Part shown: positions 17,095-24,592 of the stretch, piece by piece
Numbering within the stretch: position 1 is the stretch's first letter
Layout: every line of letters begins with the position of its first letter
DNA from: Streptomyces justiciae
Lineage (GTDB): Bacteria > Actinomycetota > Actinomycetes > Streptomycetales > Streptomycetaceae
Direction of reading: 5' to 3'
NCBI RefSeq assembly: GCF_015163075.1
Contig: NZ_JADDXU010000004.1
Coordinates: 124,001 to 188,000 of the forward strand
DNA length: 64,000 nucleotides
Made by a program: the position numbers and the translations under genes
The notes under the pieces: model-generated
What the model saw: only the letters and a program-made list of their open reading frames with translations
Told to the model about the DNA's origin: nothing
Databases searched by the model: none

Positions 17095-18219
17095 GTGTCC
17101 ACGATCCACTGGACCGAAGACCGCACCGCCCGATCCGCCCGCTGGCACTCCGAGAGCGCCGCGCCCCCGCCGCGCCGGGTCGTCGTCGTCGCCGACGACC
17201 GCATGAACGCGGCCACCGCCCACCGACTCGCCCGCGAGGGAACGGCGTTGCTGTGGCGGGGCGACTTCCCCAACGCACGCCAACTGCTGAACGCGCTGCG
17301 CCGCCGCGCCGACCGGCGACCGCCCCGCCCGGGGAACACTCCGGCGGAGTCCTTCCACCTCCACCGGCAGGCCCGCGGCCTCCGGGCCCGTCTGCTGGGC
17401 AGGCTGGTCGTGTTGCTGGAGGACGACCAGACCCTGGACCTGCGCCGCGCTCCCGACGTGCGTCAGGCGTGCTTCGAGGCGTACGGGCGGCCGAACGGCC
17501 GCACCGCGGTCGCCCTGACGGAACTGCTGGGCGTCCTCGGCGCGCGGCAGTGGCGGGAGCGGGGCGTCGAGGTACCGGCCCTCGGCGCCCGTATCCACCC
17601 GCACTACGGCGTCTTCTCCCCGGTCAGGGGCGAGTACGTCGACCTCGTGGCGCGAGCACCCCTGCCCGTGTCCCCGGCCTGTCGTACCGCGTTCGACCTC
17701 GGCACCGGCACGGGCGTGCTCGCCGCCGTCCTCGCCCAGCGCGGTGTCGGCCAGGTCGTGGCCACCGACATCGCTCCGCGCGCCCTGGCCTGCGCCCGCG
17801 ACACCGTGCGGCGGCTGGGGCTCGGCGGACGGGTGGAGGTCGTGGGGCCGGCCCTGTTCCCCGAAGGCCGCGCCGACCTCGTCGTGTGCAACCCGCCCTG
17901 GCTCCCGGCCCGGCCGACGTCCGCCGTCGAGCAGGGCGTGTACGACCCGGACGGCGAGATGCTCCGCGGCTTTCTGCACGGCCTGGCGGACCATCTCGTC
18001 CCGGGCGGTGAGGGATGGCTGATCCTCTCCGACCTCGCCGAGCACCTCGGACTGCGCAGCCGTAGTGAGTTGCTGACCGGCATCGAGGCGGCGGGGCTGC
18101 GCGTGGTGGACAGGCTCGACATCCGGCCACGGCATCCACGGGCGAGGGACACCACGGACCCGCTCCATGCCGCCCGAGCCGCGGAGGTCACCTCGCTGTG
18201 GCGCCTGGCCCCGCGATGA
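17095..18219 (+). CDS. HemK/PrmC-like class I methyltransferase
   Basis: Methyltransferase of 374 residues. A poorly conserved N-terminal domain (about 1-165) precedes a Rossmann domain with motif I FDLGTGTGVLAAVLAQRG (about 200), VVATDIAPRAL, and the VCNPPWLPA motif (NPPW) that marks enzymes acting on amide or exocyclic nitrogen groups of proteins or nucleic acids (PrmC, RlmG/RsmC type). GTG start with GAGGAG 6 nt upstream. The stop lies 3 bp from the convergent tautomerase gene. Likely modifies a translation factor or rRNA, but the target cannot be read. Confidence 0.85.
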   Translation: MSTIHWTEDRTARSARWHSESAAPPPRRVVVVADDRMNAATAHRLAREGTALLWRGDFPNARQLLNALRRRADRRPPRPGNTPAESFHLHRQARGLRARLLGRLVVLLEDDQTLDLRRAPDVRQACFEAYGRPNGRTAVALTELLGVLGARQWRERGVEVPALGARIHPHYGVFSPVRGEYVDLVARAPLPVSPACRTAFDLGTGTGVLAAVLAQRGVGQVVATDIAPRALACARDTVRRLGLGGRVEVVGPALFPEGRADLVVCNPPWLPARPTSAVEQGVYDPDGEMLRGFLHGLADHLVPGGEGWLILSDLAEHLGLRSRSELLTGIEAAGLRVVDRLDIRPRHPRARDTTDPLHAARAAEVTSLWRLAPR

Positions 18220-18222
18220 GCG

Positions 18223-18606
18223 TCAACCCACCCGGCCGCCCACGCCGGAGCGCCCTTCGGGCACGGCCGTCAGACTGACCGCCACCTCTTCGCGCACCGG
18301 CTCACCGAGTACGTCGACCACGGCGTCCGTGATCGCGGCGATCAACCGGGCCGGCGCGTCCGGCACGTCCGGGTGCCGGTAGGCCGCCTCGCGCAGGCTC
18401 AGCCTGACGTCCGGGGCGGCCCGCTCGGTCGGCACACCACCGACGCCCCGCCGGTGGGGCGGGATGCCGATGAGGTCCACGGCGACCATGTGGCGGAACG
18501 GCTCGCCGTAGACCGTTCCGACCGCGTCCGCGAGCCCTCGGATCAGGCCCTCCTCGGTCTTGCCGTCGAGGGCGCTCTCGCTGATGTGCACGGTGAAGTG
18601 AGGCAT
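18223..18606 (-). CDS. tautomerase (4-oxalocrotonate tautomerase-like) family protein
   Basis: Cytosolic protein of 127 residues consisting of two beta-alpha-beta tautomerase units. The second residue of the start MPHFTVHISESAL would become the catalytic N-terminal proline after Met removal. The unit LADAVGTVYGEPFRHMVAVDLIGIPP is repeated in divergent form as ITDAVVDVLGEPVREEVAVSLTAVPE. The ATG at 18606 has CGGAGA 8 nt upstream. It is divergent from a MarR regulator with a clear palindromic operator between them, so MarR control of this enzyme is likely. The substrate is unknown. Confidence 0.85.
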   Translation of the reverse strand: MPHFTVHISESALDGKTEEGLIRGLADAVGTVYGEPFRHMVAVDLIGIPPHRRGVGGVPTERAAPDVRLSLREAAYRHPDVPDAPARLIAAITDAVVDVLGEPVREEVAVSLTAVPEGRSGVGGRVG

Positions 18607-18662
18607 GGTGGAATCTCCGTTCGGGCCCGTGGTGGCGGGCGGTTCGGTGTTTGGCTGAGATG

Positions 18663-18695
18663 CCTTTGAAAGCAAAGCAGCTTTGATGTCAAAGG
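18663..18695. promoter_or_regulatory. MarR-type operator in divergent promoter
   Basis: Nested inverted repeats lie between the tautomerase and marR-type genes. CCTTTGA (18663-18669) pairs with TCAAAGG (18689-18695), and inside is the perfect 13-bp palindrome CAAAGCAGCTTTG (18673-18685). The motif CTTTGA occurs three times counting both strands. The position and symmetry fit autoregulation by the adjacent MarR protein. Confidence 0.7.
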
Positions 18696-18715
18696 TAAAT
18701 GGCGAGGAGTGTGTG

Positions 18716-19195
18716 ATGGCCGGATCCGTGCGGCGCGAGGCCGAGACGGATGGTGTGGACACCGCGGTGCGTGAGCTGCTGCTGCTCATGCCGCGCATGG
18801 TCGGCCGGGTGAAGCGCATCCCCGTGCCCGAGGCGCTGGAGTCGCTGTCGCTGGCGCCCCGTCATCTCTCCTTGCTGGCCTGCCTGTTGTTCGACGGTCC
18901 GCTGACCGTGAACGACCTCGCCGCCCGTCTGGAGGTGGCGCCCACCACGGTCAGCCTGATGGTCGGCGACCTGAGCGGCAAGGGCGTCCTCGACCGCCGC
19001 GAGGACCCCGCCGACCGGCGGCGCCGCATCGTGGCCATCGCCCCCAACCAGCACGAGGCCATCGCCGCCTGGCTCGCCCCCGGCGCCCAGGCCTGGCGCC
19101 GCGTGCTCACCCCGCTGGAACCGGAACAGCGCCGCCTGTTCGTCGACACCCTGCTCGCCTACGAGGCGGCGGTCGCCGAGGAGCGCGAGCGCTGA
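18716..19195 (+). CDS. MarR-family transcriptional regulator
   Basis: DNA-binding regulator of 159 residues. Winged HTH about 45-115: LSLLACLLFDGPLTVNDLAARLEVAPTTVSLMVGDL carries the recognition helix, and VLDRREDPADRRRRIVAIAP is the wing with the conserved D-x-R-R-R motif of MarR proteins. Flanking helices form the dimer interface. The ATG at 18716 is chosen for the GAGGAG 6 nt upstream; an upstream ATG at 18683 overlaps the operator and is unlikely. Divergently transcribed from the tautomerase gene. Confidence 0.9.
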   Translation: MAGSVRREAETDGVDTAVRELLLLMPRMVGRVKRIPVPEALESLSLAPRHLSLLACLLFDGPLTVNDLAARLEVAPTTVSLMVGDLSGKGVLDRREDPADRRRRIVAIAPNQHEAIAAWLAPGAQAWRRVLTPLEPEQRRLFVDTLLAYEAAVAEERER

Positions 19196-19289
19196 GTCGC
19201 CTGCGCCACGGCGGCGGTTGTCGGCGTGTCGGGCGCAAATCACCCTGTAACGTCGCGAATCCAGGCCTGCTCGCGCTCGGGGGAATCCC

Positions 19290-20972
19290 ATGGACTACTA
19301 CGACCTCGGCACCCACAGCCGCACCGTGACCACCTCGTCGCCCGAGGCTCAACTGTGGTTCGACCGCGGGCTGGTGTGGACGTACGCCTTCCATCACGAG
19401 GAGGCCGTCGCGTGCTTCCGCGCCGCCGCCGAGGCCGATCCCGACTGCGCCATGGCCTACTGGGGCATCGCGTACGCACTCGGACCCAACTACAACAAGC
19501 CGTGGGAGTTCTTCGACGGCGACGACCTCGCCCGTACCGTCGAGCGCACCCACGCCGCGGTCGAACGGGCCCACGAGAAGGCCCGGGCCGCCGCCACCCC
19601 CGTCGAACGGGCCCTGATCGAGGCGCTGCGCGCCCGCTATCCGCAGGCGAAGCCCGTGCCGGACTGCTCGGTGTGGAACGAGCCGTACGCCGACAGCATG
19701 CGCGCCGTCCATGAACTCGCCCCCGACGACGCCGACATCGCCACGCTGTACGCCGACGCCCTGATGAACCTCACCCCTTGGCAGCTGTGGAACCTCAGGA
19801 CCGGCGAACCGGCGGAGGGCGCCCGTACCTTGGAGGCCAAGGCGGTCCTCGACCGGGTGCTCGCCTCGGACGCCGGTGGGCGGCATCCCGGCGTGCTGCA
19901 CCTGTACATCCACCTCATGGAGATGTCCCCGACGCCCGAGACGGCCCTGCCCGTCGCCGACCGGCTGCACGGCCTGGTCCCCGACGCCGGACACCTCCAG
20001 CACATGCCGTCCCACCTGGACGTGCTGTGCGGCGACTACCGCCGGGTCGTCTCGGACAACAGCGCCGCCATCCGCGCCGACGAGAAGTACCACGCCCGGG
20101 CCGGCGCGATGAACTTCTACACCCTCTACCGCTCGCACAACTACCACTTCAAGATCTACGGCGCGATGTTCCTCGGCCAGTCCCGCATCGCCCTGGAGAC
20201 CGCCGCCGAGCTGGAGGCGTCGATCCCGGAGGACCTGCTGCGCGTGCAGAGCCCGCCCATGGCCGACTGGCTGGAGGCCTTCCTCGCCATGCGGGTCCAC
20301 GCGCTGATCCGCTTCGGCCGCTGGGCCGACATCCTCCAACTGTCGCTGCCCGCCGACCCGGAGCTGTACAGCGTGACGACCGCCATGCTCCACTACGCCC
20401 GCGGAGTCGCCCTGTCCGCCCTCGGTCGCGTCCCCGAGGCCGAGGATGAACGCGCCCTGTTCCACGAGGCGGTGGCCCGGGTCCAGGAGACCCGCATGCT
20501 GTTCAACAACACCTGCGCCGACATCCTCGCCATCGCCTCCGCGATGCTCGACGGCGAACTCGCCTACCGCAAGGGCGACTTCGACGCCGCCTTCGCCGCG
20601 CTGGAGCGGTCGATCGCGCTCGACGACAACCTGCCCTACGACGAGCCGTGGGGCTGGATGCAGCCCACCCGGCACGCCTACGGCGCCCTGCTCCTGGAAC
20701 AGGGCCGGGTCGCGGAGGCGGAGGCGGTCTACCGCGCCGACCTCGGTCTCGACGACACCCTGCCGCGCGCGGTCCAGCATCCCGGCAACGTCTGGGCGCT
20801 GCACGGCTTCCACGAGTGCCTGGTCCGGCTCGGCAAGGTCGGGGAGGCGCGGATCGTCGCCCAGCAACTGAAGATCGCGGTCGCGCTGGCGGACGTACCG
20901 ATCGAGGCGTCGTGCTTCTGCCGGCTCGACGCGGTGTCGGGAGGCGGGGGAGGGGGCGGGTGCTGCGGGTGA
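19290..20972 (+). CDS. tetratricopeptide-repeat protein with conserved His motifs
   Basis: A 560-residue soluble protein made of TPR-type helical pairs. N-terminal WFDRGLVWTYAFHHEEAVACFRAAAEADPDCAMAYWGIAYALG is a classical TPR, and further repeats occur near ELAYRKGDFDAAFAALERSIAL and EQGRVAEAEAVYRADLGL. In the middle are two conserved His clusters, HPGVLHLYIHLMEMS and HLQHMPSHLDVL, suggesting a metal or catalytic site not explained by TPRs. The C-terminus has SCFCR and ends GGCCG after a Gly run. GGGGGA precedes the ATG. Role unknown; transcribed alone. Confidence 0.8.
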   Translation: MDYYDLGTHSRTVTTSSPEAQLWFDRGLVWTYAFHHEEAVACFRAAAEADPDCAMAYWGIAYALGPNYNKPWEFFDGDDLARTVERTHAAVERAHEKARAAATPVERALIEALRARYPQAKPVPDCSVWNEPYADSMRAVHELAPDDADIATLYADALMNLTPWQLWNLRTGEPAEGARTLEAKAVLDRVLASDAGGRHPGVLHLYIHLMEMSPTPETALPVADRLHGLVPDAGHLQHMPSHLDVLCGDYRRVVSDNSAAIRADEKYHARAGAMNFYTLYRSHNYHFKIYGAMFLGQSRIALETAAELEASIPEDLLRVQSPPMADWLEAFLAMRVHALIRFGRWADILQLSLPADPELYSVTTAMLHYARGVALSALGRVPEAEDERALFHEAVARVQETRMLFNNTCADILAIASAMLDGELAYRKGDFDAAFAALERSIALDDNLPYDEPWGWMQPTRHAYGALLLEQGRVAEAEAVYRADLGLDDTLPRAVQHPGNVWALHGFHECLVRLGKVGEARIVAQQLKIAVALADVPIEASCFCRLDAVSGGGGGGGCCG

Positions 20973-21027
20973 GTCGACGCGGTCCCTGCATCAACCTGCC
21001 CGCGGCAGTGGGTCTTTGTTCATTCCC

Positions 21028-21057
21028 TTGACGTGTACCTGGCGCCATCGCTTTTAT
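21028..21057 (+). promoter_or_regulatory. promoter of mannanase gene
   Basis: TTGACG (21028-21033) and TTTTAT (21052-21057) are spaced 18 bp, a good sigma-70/HrdB-type promoter. The -10 hexamer overlaps the first bases of the CebR-type palindrome, so repressor binding would block RNA polymerase. Confidence 0.65.
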
Positions 21058-21071
21058 GGGAGCGCTCCCAT
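21056..21071. promoter_or_regulatory. CebR operator (CebR box)
   Basis: ATGGGAGCGCTCCCAT, a perfect 16-bp palindrome containing the full 14-bp consensus TGGGAGCGCTCCCA of CebR, the LacI-family cello-oligosaccharide repressor of Streptomyces. It overlaps the -10/+1 region, 53 bp before the mannanase start. Confidence 0.88.
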
Positions 21072-21123
21072 ATCGCTCTCCTCCCATGCCTGAGTTTCTT
21101 GGCGCTCACTCCCAGGAGTCGCA

Positions 21124-22797
21124 GTGAGAAGAACAAGAAGCACGACAAGAAAGAGCACGACGAAAGAGAGCCTCTTCACCCGGCTGGCGGCAGCCCTCCT
21201 CGGGCTCGTCCTGCTCGGCGCCCTCTGGCCGGCCGCCGCGTACGCCCAGGCCGAGCCGCCGGGCACCCAGGCCACCGGGCTGCACATCAGCAACGGCCGG
21301 CTGCTCGAGGGCAACGGCAACGATTTCGTGATGCGCGGCGTCAACCACGCCCACACCTGGTACCCGAACGAGACGCAGTCGCTGTCCGACATCAAGGCCC
21401 TCGGCGCCAACGCCGTCCGTGTCGTTCTGGCGGACGGTCACCGCTGGACGGCCAACAGTGCGGCGGACGTTGCCAACGTTGTCAGTCAGTGCAAGGCCAA
21501 CCGGCTGATCTGCGTCCTGGAGGTGCACGACACCACGGGATACGGCGAGGACGCCGCGGCCGGCACCCTCGACCAGGCCGCCGACTACTGGATCGGCCTC
21601 AAGGACGTCCTGGCGGGCCAGGAGAACTACATCATCATCAACATCGGCAACGAGCCCTGGGGCAACACCAACCCCGAGGGCTGGACCGACCCGACCATCG
21701 CCGCGATCAAGAAGCTGCGCAACGCCGGCTTCGAGCACACGATCATGGTGGACGCGCCCAACTGGGGCCAGGACTGGCAGCAGGTCATGCGCACCAACGC
21801 CCAGAGCGTCTACAACGCCGACACCACCGGCAACCTGATCTTCTCGATCCACATGTACAGCGTCTTCGACACCGCGGCGGAGATCACCGACTACCTCAAC
21901 GCCTTCGTCAACGCCAAACTCCCCATCCTCATCGGTGAGTTCGGTGGCCCCGCCGACCAGTGGGGCGATCCGGACGAGGACACCATGATGGCCACCGCCG
22001 AGCAGCTCGACCTCGGGTACCTGGCCTGGTCGTGGAGCGGCAACACCGACCCGATCCTCGACCTCGCGATCGACTTCGACCCCAACCAGCTCAGTTCCTG
22101 GGGCCAGCGCATCTTCAACGGCACCAACGGCATCGCCCAGACCGCCAAGGAAGCCACCATTTACGGCGGTGGCGGGTCCGGCGACACCCAGGCGCCCACG
22201 ACCCCCGGCACCCCGAGCGCCTCCGCCGTGACGGCCACCTCCGCGGCCCTCACCTGGACCGCGTCCACCGACAACGTCGGCGTCGCCGGCTACGACGTCG
22301 TCCGGATCAGCGGCGGCACCGAGACCAAGGTCGCCGCCTCCACCACCAACTCCGTGACGGTGACCGGGCTTTCGGCCGAGACGGCGTACACCTTCGCCGT
22401 CTACGCCCGAGACGCGGCGGGCAACCGCTCGGCCCGCTCGGCGACGGTGAACGTCACGACCGGCAAGGCCCCGGTGCTCAACTGCTCGGTCGGCTACCGG
22501 ATCGTGGGGGAGTGGCCGGGCGGATTCCAGGGCGAGATCACCATCCGCAACACCGGGACCACCGCCATCAACGGCTGGACGCTCGGCTTCTCCTTCGCCA
22601 ACGGCCAGACGATCTCCAACATGTGGGGCGGCACCCCGACCCAGAGCGGTGCCGACGTGAGCGTCGCCCCGGCGTCCTACACGTCGAGCATCGCCGCCGC
22701 CGGTTCGGTGACCGTCGGCTTCATCGGCGCCAAGGGCACGACCAACGCGGCACCGACCGCGTTCACACTGAACGGCAGCACGTGCGCGACCAGTTGA
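21124..22797 (+). CDS. manA: secreted GH5 endo-beta-1,4-mannanase with FN3 and CBM2
   Basis: Extracellular endo-mannanase of 557 residues, close in sequence to the ManA type of Streptomyces lividans (TGLHISNGRLLEGNGNDFVMRGVNHAHTWYP). An Arg/Lys-rich signal peptide ends near AYAQA (about residue 41). The GH5 domain (about 45-350) has the acid/base Glu in NIGNEPWGN (about residue 177) and the nucleophile Glu in LIGEFGGPADQW (about 272). A fibronectin type III module follows (about 360-440), then a cellulose-binding CBM2 (about 455-557, CSVGYRIVGEWPGGFQGEI). GTG start with AGGAG upstream. A CebR box controls it and a 16-bp hairpin ends it. Confidence 0.93.
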   Translation: MRRTRSTTRKSTTKESLFTRLAAALLGLVLLGALWPAAAYAQAEPPGTQATGLHISNGRLLEGNGNDFVMRGVNHAHTWYPNETQSLSDIKALGANAVRVVLADGHRWTANSAADVANVVSQCKANRLICVLEVHDTTGYGEDAAAGTLDQAADYWIGLKDVLAGQENYIIINIGNEPWGNTNPEGWTDPTIAAIKKLRNAGFEHTIMVDAPNWGQDWQQVMRTNAQSVYNADTTGNLIFSIHMYSVFDTAAEITDYLNAFVNAKLPILIGEFGGPADQWGDPDEDTMMATAEQLDLGYLAWSWSGNTDPILDLAIDFDPNQLSSWGQRIFNGTNGIAQTAKEATIYGGGGSGDTQAPTTPGTPSASAVTATSAALTWTASTDNVGVAGYDVVRISGGTETKVAASTTNSVTVTGLSAETAYTFAVYARDAAGNRSARSATVNVTTGKAPVLNCSVGYRIVGEWPGGFQGEITIRNTGTTAINGWTLGFSFANGQTISNMWGGTPTQSGADVSVAPASYTSSIAAAGSVTVGFIGAKGTTNAAPTAFTLNGSTCATS

Positions 22798-22824
22798 GAC
22801 CCGCGCCCTGCTGAGGGCCGGGTC

Positions 22825-22865
22825 CCGTGGCCGACCGGCGGTGTCTTCACGCCGGTCGGCCACGG
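22825..22865 (+). terminator. terminator after mannanase gene
   Basis: A perfect 16-bp stem, CCGTGGCCGACCGGCG with its complement at 22850-22865, and a 9-nt loop lie 28 bp after the stop. The symmetric structure could also stop transcripts from the minus strand (remnant gene at 22872). Confidence 0.85.
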
Positions 22866-22871
22866 CCTGAC

Positions 22872-23396
22872 TCATAGCGGCACCTGCCTCAGTGGGCGGT
22901 GAAGCCGCCGTCGAGGGGGAGTCCCCAGGCGGCCGATGGGCTGCTCCTTGGTGATCCCGGCCATGGCCTCGGCCTGGTTCTGGACCATGTCGGCGACCAT
23001 CGGGGTTTCGATGACGCCGGGGCACACGGCGTTGATGCGGATGCTGCGGGGCGCGTACTCGACGGCGGTGCTGCGGGTCAGGCCGATGACGCCGTGCTCG
23101 GGCGGCCCGACGATCCCGCCCAGGGACGAGCAGTTGACGATGGCGCCGCTGCCCTGCTTCCGCACGGCGTTGACCCGGTCGAAGCCCTCGGCCGTCTCGT
23201 CGGACGGATCTAACTGGATGCCCGCGTTGTTGAAGGCCATGCCCAGACGGCCGTACTCCGCCACCGCGCTCTGCACCGCCGCCTCCACGCCGCCCGCGGA
23301 GATGCGACCGTCGTGGGTGTCGCTGCGGCCTGGCGCGACTCGAAGCTCGTCGGCCGTGGCGATGCGGTCCAGTTCGTCGATGTTCCAGGTGCTCAT
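22872..23396 (-). pseudogene. chimeric remnant: DUF2255 N-terminus fused to a deleted SDR
   Basis: A 174-codon reading frame that joins pieces of two families. The first 33 or so residues (STWNIDELDRIATADELRVA, then GRISAGGVE) match a DUF2255 protein with its centre missing. The rest is a short-chain dehydrogenase lacking the NAD-binding TGxxxGIG segment: AVAEYGRLGMAFNNAG and GSGAIVNCSSLGG, then a deletion that removed the YxxxK active site (GPPEHGVIGLT), then RINAVCPGVIETPM. After PIGRLGTP another deletion shifts the frame; the true SDR tail LPLDGGFTAH with its stop (22889-22891) is still readable in the next frame. There is no ribosome site, only a C-run, before the ATG. Not functional. Confidence 0.8.
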
Positions 23397-23484
23397 GGCG
23401 GGGGGGGGCTTTGACCGTGCTGGGTACCGCGGAGCGTCAATATCGAGGAAACAGCAGGTCACGAGCGTGTGCCAGGTACTGTCG

Positions 23485-23499
23485 TGTCAGGTGCTGACA
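23485..23499. promoter_or_regulatory. palindrome TGTCAG-GTG-CTGACA
   Basis: A perfect 6-bp inverted repeat with a 3-bp spacer, 80 bp upstream of the ATPase gene. It has the size of a TetR- or GntR-type operator. The cognate regulator is unknown. Confidence 0.4.
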
Positions 23500-23579
23500 G
23501 GCCCCCCGGGCGCGGCGTGGTGCCCTTGGACCGACCGGCCACGCCGCCCTGGCCATCGACGAAAGGGCTCCGAGCGGAC

Positions 23580-24164
23580 ATGCGTCGATACGTGCTCACC
23601 GGCACTCCGGGTGCCGGGAAGACCTCCATCCTGCGTGGCCTGGCCGAGCTCGGTCACCCGGTCGTGGAGGAGGCGGCGACCGCCGTCATCGCCCAGGCCC
23701 AGGCCCGGGGCGAGGACGAGCCGTGGACGCGGGCGTCCTTCCTCGACGACATCGTCGAGATGCAGCGCCGGCGGCAGTTGGCGGCCCCCGTCAGCGGCCC
23801 GGTCCAGGTGTACGACCGGTCACCGATCTGCACCCACGCCCTCGCCCGCCATCTGGGCCGGCCGATCCCACCGGCGCTCACCGCGGAGATCGAGCGGATC
23901 ACGAGCGAGCGCGTCTACGAGCCGGAGGTGTTCTTCGTCCGCAACCTGGGCTTCTGCGAACCCACCAGCGCCCGCCGCATCAGCTTCGAGGAGTCGCTGG
24001 AGTTCGAGAAGGTCCACGAGGAGAGCTACCGCGCCTTCGGCTATCGGCTCGTCGGCATCCCCGCCGCCGACCTCGCGGACCGTGTCGCCGCGGTCGGTGC
24101 GGTGATCTCCGGGCTCGGAGCTGCGGAGGGTGCACCCGGTGTCCGTACGATGGACCGCCCGTGA
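23580..24164 (+). CDS. AAA-type P-loop ATPase/kinase (AAA_28)
   Basis: Small cytosolic P-loop protein, 194 residues. Walker A TGTPGAGKTSILRGLAE is at residues 7-23, VQVYDRSPICTHALA carries a Walker-B-like Asp (about 79), and VYEPEVFFVRNLGFCEPTSARRI leads to a C-terminal Arg-rich lid. This architecture matches the AAA_28 family of predicted nucleoside or small-molecule kinases common in actinobacteria. The substrate is unknown. It lies 35 bp before the BlaI-type regulator on the same strand and might be transcribed with it. A palindrome at 23485 may control it. Confidence 0.85.
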   Translation: MRRYVLTGTPGAGKTSILRGLAELGHPVVEEAATAVIAQAQARGEDEPWTRASFLDDIVEMQRRRQLAAPVSGPVQVYDRSPICTHALARHLGRPIPPALTAEIERITSERVYEPEVFFVRNLGFCEPTSARRISFEESLEFEKVHEESYRAFGYRLVGIPAADLADRVAAVGAVISGLGAAEGAPGVRTMDRP

Positions 24165-24199
24165 CGTGCGTGGCGGCGGAGCGGAAAGGGAGACAGGGA

Positions 24200-24586
24200 G
24201 TGACGGATCATCGGCGTCCCCGGCGGCGGGGGCAGGGCGAGCTGGAGGTGCAGGTCCTGTCGGCCCTGCGGGCGGCGGACGGACCGGCGACCGCGGGCTG
24301 GGTGCAGGAGCGTCTCGGCGGGGACCTGGCCTATACGACGGTGATCACGATCCTGACCAGGCTGCTGGCCAAGGGGGCGGTGACCCGGGAGCGCGCGGGC
24401 CGCTCCTTCGTCTGGACGCCAGTGTCGGACGAGGCGGGCCTCGCCGCACACCGGATGCGCAGGCTCCTCGACGGCGAGACCGACCGTGAGGCGGTGCTGG
24501 CCAGCTTCGTCACCTCCCTCGAACCCGACGACGAGCGACTGCTGAGGGAACTGCTGGGACAGGCGGAGAGCGAAGGGGAAGACTGA
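24200..24586 (+). CDS. BlaI/MecI-family transcriptional repressor
   Basis: Winged-helix repressor of 128 residues. GELEVQVLSALRAADGPATAGWVQERLGGDLAYTTVITILTRLLAKG is the HTH with the recognition helix AYTTVITILTRL, followed by the wing RERAGRSFVWTPV. The C-terminal part (RMRRLLDGETDREAVLASFV) is the dimerisation domain. GTG start with AAAGGGAG 7 nt upstream. It is followed after 6 bp by an M56-family membrane protease, the standard BlaI-BlaR1-like arrangement. In that model the protease senses a ligand and inactivates the repressor; there is no beta-lactamase gene in the window. Confidence 0.92.
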   Translation: MTDHRRPRRRGQGELEVQVLSALRAADGPATAGWVQERLGGDLAYTTVITILTRLLAKGAVTRERAGRSFVWTPVSDEAGLAAHRMRRLLDGETDREAVLASFVTSLEPDDERLLRELLGQAESEGED

Positions 24587-24592
24587 GACCTC

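Noticed and set aside
23397..23410. Run of nine G residues before the chimeric pseudogene
   Set aside because: Probably a plain homopolymer in a decayed promoter region; no regulatory meaning can be supported.
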